Origin: Candidatus Methanoplasma sp.
GTDB lineage: Archaea; Thermoplasmatota; Thermoplasmata; Methanomassiliicoccales; Methanomethylophilaceae
Reading direction: 5' to 3'
DNA: 14,483 nucleotides
Assembly: GCA_031288985.1 (NCBI GenBank)
Contig: JAITQH010000037.1
Span: 1-14,483, forward strand
Part shown: positions 6,373 to 13,563 of the stretch, piece after piece
Layout: each line of letters opens with the position of its first letter
Position numbering within the stretch: the stretch's first letter is position 1
Program-made: the position numbers and the translations under genes
The notes under the pieces: model-generated
Database searches by the model: none
The model's input: only the letters and a program-made list of their open reading frames with translations
Told to the model about the DNA's origin: nothing

Positions 6373-7905
6373 ATGAATAAGACGAATAAAGCATTGATGG
6401 GAACGGCGGTCCTGATCGCCGTGGTGTATTGTTCGTTGACGTTCCTGCTTACTGCCGCCGACCTGTTCGGAAAAACGTCGGCGGACGAACTCGGGATACA
6501 GATACTGAACCTTGCAAATCTTCTGAGCGGCGGGGACCTTGCCTCGGGCCTCGGCTTCGGATTGGGGTCGCTGTCGTTCTACTACGGCCTCCTCCCCACC
6601 GACGTCGGGACGTCCGCCATGGTGTTCCTGACAGTGGGGTTCCTGTTGACGATCCTGGGGATCGCATCCCCGGCCTCCCGCGACCTGAAGGGTCCGGCCG
6701 ACGATCCGCAGGAGTTTCTGTTCACGCACCGCCCTCTGGCGATCGTGAAGTGCCTTCTGATGCCCTGGAACAGCCTTGTGCTGTTCTGGAATTTCAAAAA
6801 GGCCCCCGTGATCCTTCCGATAATATTCCTTCCGTTCATTGCGCCGTTCGCTCTCGTTGCGGATGCCGTGCTTCTCGTGGTCTTCGCGATCGAATGGGCG
6901 GTGATGACCGCAAAGATCAGTTCCGCGTCCAAAAGGGACAAGAGGAACTATGACTTCTACACGCAGTACGCCGTGTGCCCCAAATGCAAGATGAATTTCT
7001 ATCAGCCTCTGATAAAATGCAGATGCGATCTTGTGATGAAGTACCCCGTGCCCAATGCCTGCGGCGTTGTGTTCCACACCTGCAACAACGGCCACAAGAT
7101 ACCTTCCACGAACGCAGACGGGTTCAGGTCGAAACTTCAGAGCGTGTGCCCGTACTGCAGGGAAGATATAGAGACTCACGAGGCCAAGCCTCTCGTCATC
7201 TCTTTGGTGGGTGCGTCCGGCTCCGGGAAGACGACGCTCATGCTTTCCGCAGTCGAAGGGATCTGCGTCAAGGCGAAGGAGAAAGGGGTTCTTTCCGAAC
7301 CGTCGAAAGGCCTGTCCCCTGCGGTCGTGGCCGCGCGGGAGCACACGGCCCCGACGGTGCCCGGAGAGCGGGATTCGGAGTGTCTGTTCCTGAGATCCAG
7401 GGATATGAGCGAGAAAGAGCTGCTTATCAACGACATATCCGGACTTGAATTCGAGCCTGACAGGGATAAGACGCTGTTCGAAGAGTATTACAAGTACAAT
7501 GACGGGATCATCTTTGCGATAGATCCTTTGGCCGTCGTCGCGATCCACAATTCGCAGTCTCCCGCCAAGGGTTCGAAGGCGACGCCCGTGAACGTCTTGG
7601 AGTCGTTCTATCACATGTTCACGGAGATCAACGGATACGGGCCGTCGGTCAAGTCCACCGTTCCGTTTGCGGTGGCGATGACGAAGATGGACGATCCCCG
7701 CGCCGCGTCGGCGGTAGATGCCGAGAAGACCCCCGAAGCGTTCCTATCCAAATACGGACAGGATGCGTTCGTGAAGATCGCCGGGGCGGCCTTCGAGAAC
7801 ACCAAATACTTCAAAGTGTCGTCCTTGGGGCAGCGGCAGAATGCGACGGAGCTGTTCGCGTGGATCCTTGCGTCCAATGACGAAGACCTGAAAAACATCC
7901 TTTGA
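6373..7905 (+). CDS. Membrane-anchored zinc-finger P-loop GTPase-like protein
   Basis: A 510-residue protein. Hydrophobic helices lie at about 8-28, 80-98 and 145-178. A cysteine-rich region follows: C202/C205, C216/C218, C230/C237 with H241, and C259/C262. A P-loop NTPase domain runs from about 272 to 505, with Walker A GASGSGKT (280-287), a switch II-like NDISG (353-357, the TAG of DTAG replaced), TKMD (437-440, guanine specificity) and SSLG (483-486). This layout resembles TRAFAC-type GTPases of the double-GTPase (DO-GTPase) conflict-system group; that subfamily placement is from memory and unverified. The zinc ribbons and GTPase core resemble those of the GTPase at 12288-13559. Convergent with the pirin gene, 1 nt apart. 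GTP binding is likely; the cellular role is unknown. Confidence 0.85.
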   Translation: MNKTNKALMGTAVLIAVVYCSLTFLLTAADLFGKTSADELGIQILNLANLLSGGDLASGLGFGLGSLSFYYGLLPTDVGTSAMVFLTVGFLLTILGIASPASRDLKGPADDPQEFLFTHRPLAIVKCLLMPWNSLVLFWNFKKAPVILPIIFLPFIAPFALVADAVLLVVFAIEWAVMTAKISSASKRDKRNYDFYTQYAVCPKCKMNFYQPLIKCRCDLVMKYPVPNACGVVFHTCNNGHKIPSTNADGFRSKLQSVCPYCREDIETHEAKPLVISLVGASGSGKTTLMLSAVEGICVKAKEKGVLSEPSKGLSPAVVAAREHTAPTVPGERDSECLFLRSRDMSEKELLINDISGLEFEPDRDKTLFEEYYKYNDGIIFAIDPLAVVAIHNSQSPAKGSKATPVNVLESFYHMFTEINGYGPSVKSTVPFAVAMTKMDDPRAASAVDAEKTPEAFLSKYGQDAFVKIAGAAFENTKYFKVSSLGQRQNATELFAWILASNDEDLKNIL

Positions 7906-7906
7906 C

Positions 7907-8935
7907 TCAATCGGCGGGACGGTCTTCCGTCCCGTCGGAGTATCTTATGAACCTTTCCGTTCCTTTGGGCTGCGTCTTGTCCACCACGTCCCACGGCCAT
8001 TGAGAGAATTCGTTCTCGCGTATGTGGTTCAGGGCATCGCGGACATCTTTGTCGCCGCCCAGTATTATGGGGCCGAACGCAACATGCTTTTCGTTGATCG
8101 GGCTGCCTTCGAGAAGCCAGAACACCGAATCCTCGGCGCCGTTGGCCATGGTGAGGTCTGCGTCCGCCGCGATCTTGAGCCTGGTCGAACTCTCGAACGT
8201 CTGCCCGCAGATCTCCGCGCCTCCGCCCGATATGAAATATAGATTTCTGTTCACCGTCGGCGGCGCGGCCGGAACAGTGAGTTTTGCTCCCGCCCTCATC
8301 TCTATGCGCAATATCCTTACGTTGTTCTCGGGGTCGGAGGCCCAGGAGACGCTGTTGGGGGGCGCCGCATATCTGCCGCCGAAACTTCCTGCAATTATCT
8401 TGACCGAACATCCTTCGCTTTTCACTGCGTGCGCGTCTCCCGACCATACGGTCTTCACCTGAGGCGGCGAACCCTTCATTTTCATCGGCAGGTCTATCAT
8501 TATCTGCGTGACGTCGTTGGGATTGGGGCGGTCGCCGAAGGCCAGCGGATACATCTCGTTGTGCTCGTACATGCTCCCCGCCGACACCCACTGCACATCG
8601 CCGAACCCAAACCTGCCCTGATTGCCAAGGGAGTCGAAATGATCTATGAAGCCGGTCTCCGGAACGGTCACCGTCTCGTACCCCCAATGAGCGTGCATGG
8701 GGAATCCGGGGACCACTTTTCCGTGGTACATCCTGAATCCAAACAGTTTTTGGTAGTCCCTGCCGAGGTTCCTGCCGCTTATCTGCGCCAGAGGCGGCGC
8801 CTGCTGGGCGTTTCCTGCGGGGTACTCGTCGCAGTGATGCGATGCGAACGTGAACGGATCCTCGGTGTCCCAATGAAGCTTCAGGTGTTGGACCTTCAGG
8901 ATCGGAGCGGTGTTTTTCTTTCTTAACAGGGGCAT
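7907..8935 (-). CDS. Pirin family cupin protein
   Basis: A 342-residue bicupin. The N-terminal cupin carries the pirin metal motif FPMHAHWGYETVTV (H81, H83) followed by GSMYEHNEMYP (H125, E127), the expected iron-coordinating set. IDHFDSLGNQGRFGFGDVQWVSAG between them is also typical. The C-terminal half (about 200-300) holds the second, degenerate cupin. Family members include quercetin 2,3-dioxygenases and redox-sensing regulators; the substrate here is unknown. It is longer than typical pirins (about 230-300 residues). Before the ATG lies GGGGGTGTGAG, a probable ribosome binding site. It abuts the convergent GTPase gene. Confidence 0.92.
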   Translation of the reverse strand: MPLLRKKNTAPILKVQHLKLHWDTEDPFTFASHHCDEYPAGNAQQAPPLAQISGRNLGRDYQKLFGFRMYHGKVVPGFPMHAHWGYETVTVPETGFIDHFDSLGNQGRFGFGDVQWVSAGSMYEHNEMYPLAFGDRPNPNDVTQIMIDLPMKMKGSPPQVKTVWSGDAHAVKSEGCSVKIIAGSFGGRYAAPPNSVSWASDPENNVRILRIEMRAGAKLTVPAAPPTVNRNLYFISGGGAEICGQTFESSTRLKIAADADLTMANGAEDSVFWLLEGSPINEKHVAFGPIILGGDKDVRDALNHIRENEFSQWPWDVVDKTQPKGTERFIRYSDGTEDRPAD

Positions 8936-9118
8936 CTCACACCCCCATGCGGTGCGCTGTGATAATCATATTGGAACCGACGGTCCCGCTGAGGCCGCAT
9001 CGCCGGAACGTCGGTGCGGGTTGGTCGAAGCGGGAACGGCGAATGCACGCGTTCCTACGGCATTATGCTCCTCCGCATACAAAACGGCGCCGCGCTCCGC
9101 CGCCTCAACCCGTCTTGA
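8936..9118. other. Divergent intergenic region, no supported gene
   Basis: This stretch separates the leftward pirin gene from the rightward rluF-like gene. On the minus strand ATATGATTATC near 8960-8972 could be a weak box A for pirin. A distant inverted repeat (CCGACG near 8977, CGTCGG near 9011) is too short to trust. Forward and reverse frames here have no credible start signals or recognisable protein. I see no RNA gene. Confidence 0.4.
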
Positions 9119-9126
9119 TTTAATAG
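9119..9126 (+). promoter_or_regulatory. TATA-like box for the rluF-like gene
   Basis: TTTAATAG is centred about 26 nt upstream of the ATG at 9149 but only a few nt before the ATG at 9128. It therefore favours a leaderless start at 9149. Confidence 0.5.
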
Positions 9127-9148
9127 CATGTCCTCATCTTCCTGCCCT

Positions 9149-9865
9149 ATGGAAGACAACGGCGGCGTCCGTCTCAACAAATTCCTGGCTGAAGCGGGCG
9201 TGGCTTCGAGGCGTGCGTCCGACAGGATCGTGGAGGAAGGCAGAGTCACTATAGACGGCCGCAAAGCGGTCCTCGGCGACAAGGTGCCCCCCGGGAGCAC
9301 GGTGTGCGTGGACGGGAACGAAGTTCACAGGGAGGAGGAGACCATAGTCTTGGCGTTCTACAAACCCGTGGGCATAACATGCACCTCGGATCCGACGGAC
9401 AGGGACAACGTGATCGATTACATCGGGTACCCAAAGAGGATATTCTCCGTCGGCCGCCTTGACAAGGACTCGGAAGGTCTTCTTCTGATGACGAACGACG
9501 GCGATCTCGCCGACGGCGTGATGCGTTCCAGGCACGAGCACGAGAAGGAGTACATCGTCGCCGTCGACAAGCCCGTCACGGCGCAGTTCCTTGACGGCAT
9601 GCGAAACGGCGTCCTTCTTCCCGACGGGGACACGACCAAGAAGTGCGACGTCGAGATCGTCGGGCCGAAAGAGTTCCGCATAATTCTGAGGCAGGGCCTC
9701 AACCGTCAGATAAGAAGGATGTGTGACACGTTCGGCTACGGCGTCGTAAGCCTCAAGCGCGTCAGGGTCATGAACATACGCCTGGGAGACATGAAGGAGG
9801 GGCGCTGCCGCAACATAACCAAAGCGGAACGCTCCGAACTTTACGCCATGATCGGCAAAAAATAA
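9149..9865 (+). CDS. rluF: RluF-type pseudouridine synthase (RsuA/RluB/E/F family)
   Basis: A 238-residue protein from the ATG at 9149 (245 from 9128). An S4 RNA-binding domain (about 6-55: VRLNKFLAEAGVASRRASD, GRVTIDG) precedes the catalytic domain with FSVGRLDKDSEGLLLMTNDG (catalytic Asp105) and QGLNRQIRRMCDTFGY. HEKEYIVAVDKPVT and TTKKCDVEI match RluF particularly well. E. coli RluF isomerises U2604 of 23S rRNA and U35 of tRNA-Tyr; the target here is inferred. This is a bacterial-type enzyme, uncommon in archaea, so acquisition by transfer is likely. I prefer the 9149 start because of the TATA box 26 nt upstream and because the S4 domain begins soon after. Ends at a bidirectional terminator. 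Confidence 0.93.
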   Translation: MEDNGGVRLNKFLAEAGVASRRASDRIVEEGRVTIDGRKAVLGDKVPPGSTVCVDGNEVHREEETIVLAFYKPVGITCTSDPTDRDNVIDYIGYPKRIFSVGRLDKDSEGLLLMTNDGDLADGVMRSRHEHEKEYIVAVDKPVTAQFLDGMRNGVLLPDGDTTKKCDVEIVGPKEFRIILRQGLNRQIRRMCDTFGYGVVSLKRVRVMNIRLGDMKEGRCRNITKAERSELYAMIGKK

Positions 9866-9879
9866 AAATAAAAAAGTTC

Positions 9880-9897
9880 GCGGGGGGTCTCCCCCGC
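9880..9897. terminator. Strong bidirectional terminator between rluF and the Hsp70 operon
   Basis: GCGGGGG (9880-9886), loop GTCT, CCCCCGC (9891-9897): a perfect 7-bp GC stem. It is followed on the plus strand by TGTTTTTTTC and on the minus strand by GAACTTTTTTATTTTTATTTTTTG. It lies between the convergent stops at 9865 and 9906. Confidence 0.85.
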
Positions 9898-9905
9898 TGT
9901 TTTTT

Positions 9906-11489
9906 TCAGTTTGCGCTGGTGACCTTCTCCATCAGTCCCTGGGACTCCTTTATCTCGGAGTCAGACATCTGGAGCTTGTTCTGCAGCTGGTATTCCGCGT
10001 GCTGGTTCAGGCAGTCCACGGTCGCCACCAGTATGCCTTCGTCGGTGGCGATGAACTTCACCTGTATCGGCGTGCTCCTGCCCACTCCTTCGGGCAGGCC
10101 CATCTCGAAGTCTCCGACGAGGTACCCGTCGATGAGGTCGATCCTCTTTCCGTTCTCGGTGTTGAACGCCGACGACTCGAAGATCTCCACTTTGACGGAG
10201 GACTGTCCGTCATCCTTGGGATAGTAGGTCTTGACCGCCACTATCGGAAGGACCTCGTTCCTGAAGATGATGTTGGAGATCATCTCGCTGCCGTCGTCGT
10301 AGTACGCTTTGATGCCGAAGGACTTGCTGAGGACGTTGTGGACGGTTATCTCGCCTTCGGCGGGGACGTACGCATCGCCTGCGGCTGCCGCTTTCGCCAC
10401 GTCCGCCTCCAGGTTCCAGTTGTGGGCGCCTGCGAATATGGCCGCCCCCTTGGCTATGGACTGGTCCGGGTCGAATATCCTTATGCTTGCGTCAGGGTAC
10501 TTCGAGGATATGCCGTTCTTCACCTGGGGCATCCTGGAGGAGCCGCCCACGAGTATGATCTCGTCGATGTCGGTCACGGAGAGCTCCTTGGACGCCAGCG
10601 CCCTGTCGATCAGGTCGAGGGTCGTCTGCATCAGAGGCGCGGTGGCGGTCTCGAACTCTTCGCGGGTCACGGTGTACACCGCCTTCTTTCCCCCGACTGT
10701 GAGCGTTCCTTTCGTGGACTCCGCCGAGGAGAGCCTCTTCTTTATGGTCTCGGAGTCCAGGACCAGCGCCTGTATGACGTCGTCGTCGCTTTCCAGCTCG
10801 GACTCGTCGATCCCGTTCTCTTCGATGACCTTCTGTTTGATGATGGATATGAGCGCCTGATCCCAGTCCTTTCCGCCCAGGAGCCTCTCGCCGTCCGTCG
10901 CCACGGCGGTGAACGCCTTCCCGTCGATCTCGAGGATCGTGACGTCGAACGTCCCTCCTCCGAGGTCGTAGACCAGCACTCTTTTCTTTCCCTCTCCTCC
11001 GGTGCCGAATCCGAAGGATATGGCGGCGGCGGTGGGTTCGTTGATTATCGTCACTTCGTCGAGTCCGGCGACCTTGCCGGCCGCCTTCGTGGCATCCCTC
11101 TCGTTCTGTCCGAAGTATGCGGGGCAGGTGATGACCGCTTTCGTGACTTCCGTTCCGTGATTGTCGTTGAAGTCGTTGATCATCTTCCTCAGGATCGCGG
11201 CGGACAGGGTCACGGGGGTGTATTTGTCGCCGTCGATGTCCACTTCGTAGTCTGTGCCGATCTGTCTCTTTATGGCGGTGACGACCCTCTCCATGGGGTA
11301 CATTATCGCCATGTCCTTGGCAGGCGAACCGACTATGATCTCTCCGTTCTCGTTGAAGAGTATGACTGACGGCGTGGTGTCTTCCTGCTCGAAGTTCTTC
11401 TCCACTACCGGCGATCCCTCTTCATCCATGTACGCCAGGCACGAGTATGTCGTTCCCAGGTCTATCCCTATCGAATATTCTTTGCTCAT
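9906..11489 (-). CDS. Lidless Hsp70-like chaperone
   Basis: A 527-residue Hsp70. The ATPase domain (about 4-365) has all three signatures: IGIDLGTTYS (7-16), VYDLGGGTFDV (173-183) and ILVGGSSRMP (312-321), plus INEPTAAA, so ATP binding and hydrolysis are likely. The substrate-binding beta domain spans about 375-500 (FGIKAYYDDG; NEVLPIVAVK; GDFEMGLPEGVGRSTPIQVKF). The linker region reads ITVHNVLSKSFGI rather than the canonical VLLLDVTPLSLGI. The protein ends about 100 residues short of DnaK, so the alpha-helical lid is missing apart from a stub, and there is no C-terminal tail. It is last in the operon, 1 nt after the GrpE-like gene. Probably a specialised chaperone rather than the housekeeping DnaK. 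Confidence 0.95.
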   Translation of the reverse strand: MSKEYSIGIDLGTTYSCLAYMDEEGSPVVEKNFEQEDTTPSVILFNENGEIIVGSPAKDMAIMYPMERVVTAIKRQIGTDYEVDIDGDKYTPVTLSAAILRKMINDFNDNHGTEVTKAVITCPAYFGQNERDATKAAGKVAGLDEVTIINEPTAAAISFGFGTGGEGKKRVLVYDLGGGTFDVTILEIDGKAFTAVATDGERLLGGKDWDQALISIIKQKVIEENGIDESELESDDDVIQALVLDSETIKKRLSSAESTKGTLTVGGKKAVYTVTREEFETATAPLMQTTLDLIDRALASKELSVTDIDEIILVGGSSRMPQVKNGISSKYPDASIRIFDPDQSIAKGAAIFAGAHNWNLEADVAKAAAAGDAYVPAEGEITVHNVLSKSFGIKAYYDDGSEMISNIIFRNEVLPIVAVKTYYPKDDGQSSVKVEIFESSAFNTENGKRIDLIDGYLVGDFEMGLPEGVGRSTPIQVKFIATDEGILVATVDCLNQHAEYQLQNKLQMSDSEIKESQGLMEKVTSAN

Positions 11490-11490
11490 T

Positions 11491-12291
11491 TTATTCCTCT
11501 CCCTTCAGTTCTTTCTCTTTTGAGAACTTGTAGATGTTTACTCTCTCTTTGCAGAGGACGCGCCCGCCGTACTCGTAGCCGTCGGTCACTCTGCCCGCTA
11601 TCTTGCCGTTCATGGACTCGTCATCTGTGGGAATGACGTCCACTATCCTCTGGTGTATGGTGTTCAGCCTGTCGTATTTGAACGGACCGATGAACACGCC
11701 GCAGTCGGTCAGCATGTTCTCCATATCGACTCTGTACGCCTCGAAGGAAGACAGCACGTCCTCCGCGGTGAACGCCCCGAGCTTCGGCCTCATGCCTTTG
11801 CACAGTTTGTTGAAGTCCTCCCTCATCACGGACAGCTGCTCCAGTATGCCCATGAGTTTGCGGTCGGCCGTCTCCGCATCGCGTTTCGCAACGATCGCGG
11901 AGTACTCCTTGATCTGCTCTTTTGTCGTCGTGTACTTCCCCAGTTCGGCCTGCAGCGATTCCACGGCCGAGCGGAGCGCCTCGACGTCGTCGGAGCGCGT
12001 CTGCACCGCCGGTTCAGGGACGGGGGGTTCCGGATTCCTTGCGGCCTCCTTCTCCGTCTCGCCGATGCGCTCGGGTGCGGGTTCCGGGTGCGTCTCCGCT
12101 CCGCCGACGCGTTCCGATTCCGGTTCGGTCTGAATGCTTTCCGTGGCCACGACGTCCTTGACCGGCGTCTCGACGATGACGGCCTCCTCGGTCGTTTTGT
12201 TCTCTTCGGGCGCCGGCTCCTCCCTGTGTCCGATGGAACCCGTGGCCAAGAAGTTCTTCACCTTCTCTATCTTGCTTTGATTTTTGCTCAT
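11491..12291 (-). CDS. GrpE-like nucleotide exchange factor with long acidic N-terminus
   Basis: A 266-residue protein from the ATG at 12291, whose first bases overlap the GTPase stop (ATGA) and which has GAGGAGAGGAG just upstream. Residues about 20-100 are disordered, rich in Glu, Pro and Thr. About 100-165 is a predicted coiled coil (ALRSAVESLQAELGKY..., EQLSVMREDF). The C-terminal part (about 195-257) resembles the GrpE beta wing: GPFKYDRLNTIHQRIVDVI, NGKIAGRVTDGYEYGGRVL, KERVNIYKF. In GrpE the coiled coil dimerises and the wing opens the Hsp70 nucleotide cleft; the adjacent Hsp70 fits this role. Similarity is limited to the pattern, so a divergent GrpE is the best call, not certain. Confidence 0.8.
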   Translation of the reverse strand: MSKNQSKIEKVKNFLATGSIGHREEPAPEENKTTEEAVIVETPVKDVVATESIQTEPESERVGGAETHPEPAPERIGETEKEAARNPEPPVPEPAVQTRSDDVEALRSAVESLQAELGKYTTTKEQIKEYSAIVAKRDAETADRKLMGILEQLSVMREDFNKLCKGMRPKLGAFTAEDVLSSFEAYRVDMENMLTDCGVFIGPFKYDRLNTIHQRIVDVIPTDDESMNGKIAGRVTDGYEYGGRVLCKERVNIYKFSKEKELKGEE

Positions 12292-13559
12292 CTCCTCTCC
12301 TCCTGGCCCTCGCGGTTGAGCAGCCATATGAACGGATCCTCCACCCTCATCGGCGATATTCCGCGGGTGAGCGTGTTGCCCAAAGGGTTGCTCCCAAGCG
12401 AAGATACCGCGAAGTACGAGTGGTCGCTGAACTCCTTCACCGTTTGGGTGAACGCTTCGGAGACCGCCCTGCGCATGTACTCCTCGATCTCGGCGCTTAT
12501 CTGGTCGAAGTTGATCTTGTCGTACTTCCCTCTCTCCCTGTCGATGTAGATGGAGGACGAGGGTCCGAACAGTATGCTGTCCTCTTCGTCGTTCTCAGGC
12601 ATCTTCATCAGAACGTCGCTCTTTGTGAGGGCGACCGCAAGCGGTATGCCTATCTGATCCTTGGGCCTGAGGCAGTTGTTGGTGCGTATGATCGTTGCTA
12701 TGTTGCTCAGCATGTCCGCCACGTTCTTCCCCTGCGGCGGCTTGTTGTCCATGCGTATGCGGGTGTGTATGTACGGCACCTGCAGCGGATCCACCAGGAA
12801 CACTATCCCCGACGCCCTGGATATGAACGAGTTGAGGTTCAGATCCATCATCTTGTCGGCCGAGTCCAGGTCTTCTCCCGCCGTGTCGAAGAACGCCAGG
12901 GTGTAGACTCTGGGGGTCGCCCCTTCCAAGAACCGCAGATAGTATATCATCGGCTCCCTGCTCTCCCTGCTTCCCTCGAAGGACAGCGTGGGCGCCAGCT
13001 TCCTTCCTTCCTCGTACAGCCGCTTGTAGTACATGTCGCGGTACTTCAGCGTGGTCTTGTCCGTCGCCGGACTCATGGTGGCCCCGAATTCGGGGGAGAA
13101 GGAGTTCCTGAGTTCGTTGATCAGGACCGCGATGTAATGGCTCTTCCCCACCCCTTTGGGCCCGAGGACCACGAACACCGTGCTCCCGTCGTCCTCCGCG
13201 CCCTGCGGTATAGGGTTGTGGCAGCAGGGGCACAGCCTTCTGTACGTCGGTCTGCCGCATATGTCGCACATCGTCGATTGGTTGCGTATTATGTGGTTCT
13301 TGGTCGTGACCGGCGACGGCCCCGCCGGATCCTTTCCGAGGAAGATGGAGTTCTCCACATCGATCTCTTCCTCCAGGTTCCTGGACATGTAGTCGCTCTT
13401 GGCTCCCGACTCCTTCAGCTTCCTGAGGAACATCTTGGTGCAGGCGGCGTTGGTGCACTGGTGGTGTATCCTGTTCAGGTCGACCGAACTGAAGCAGAAC
13501 GGACATATGTACAGGGCCGACGGCTCCGGTTTCCTTTGCTGGTCTGTCTTCTTTGCCAT
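12288..13559 (-). CDS. Zinc-ribbon TRAFAC-like GTPase
   Basis: A 423-residue soluble protein. A first zinc ribbon (C19, C22, C35, C40) and a second (C98, C101, C110, C113) precede a GTPase domain (about 126-415) with Walker A GPKGVGKS (133-140), DTAG (225-228), TKSD (312-315) and SSLG (386-389). All G motifs look intact, so GTP binding and hydrolysis are likely. There is a long insert between G1 and G3. It resembles the double-GTPase (DO-GTPase) group of TRAFAC proteins; the subfamily name needs a profile search. It starts 3 nt after the stop of the beta-sandwich gene and ends in a 4-nt overlap with the GrpE-like gene, so translation is probably coupled. It may switch or load the chaperone pair; inference only. 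Confidence 0.88.
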   Translation of the reverse strand: MAKKTDQQRKPEPSALYICPFCFSSVDLNRIHHQCTNAACTKMFLRKLKESGAKSDYMSRNLEEEIDVENSIFLGKDPAGPSPVTTKNHIIRNQSTMCDICGRPTYRRLCPCCHNPIPQGAEDDGSTVFVVLGPKGVGKSHYIAVLINELRNSFSPEFGATMSPATDKTTLKYRDMYYKRLYEEGRKLAPTLSFEGSRESREPMIYYLRFLEGATPRVYTLAFFDTAGEDLDSADKMMDLNLNSFISRASGIVFLVDPLQVPYIHTRIRMDNKPPQGKNVADMLSNIATIIRTNNCLRPKDQIGIPLAVALTKSDVLMKMPENDEEDSILFGPSSSIYIDRERGKYDKINFDQISAEIEEYMRRAVSEAFTQTVKEFSDHSYFAVSSLGSNPLGNTLTRGISPMRVEDPFIWLLNREGQEERR

Positions 13560-13563
13560 CTTG

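Noticed and set aside
5935..7614. Long minus-strand open frame of 559 codons
   Set aside because: Only its last 93 residues (the parvulin) are protein-like; the rest is antisense to the GTPase gene, with abundant Arg/His/Gly and no recognisable domain.
9128..9148. ATG at 9128 as start of the rluF-like gene
   Set aside because: It lies only a few nt after the TATA box, so it would not be in the transcript from that promoter; not fully excluded if another promoter exists upstream.
9999..11369. Plus-strand open frame of 456 codons
   Set aside because: Exact antisense of the Hsp70 ATPase domain, whose three signatures are intact; long antisense frames are common in GC-rich coding DNA.
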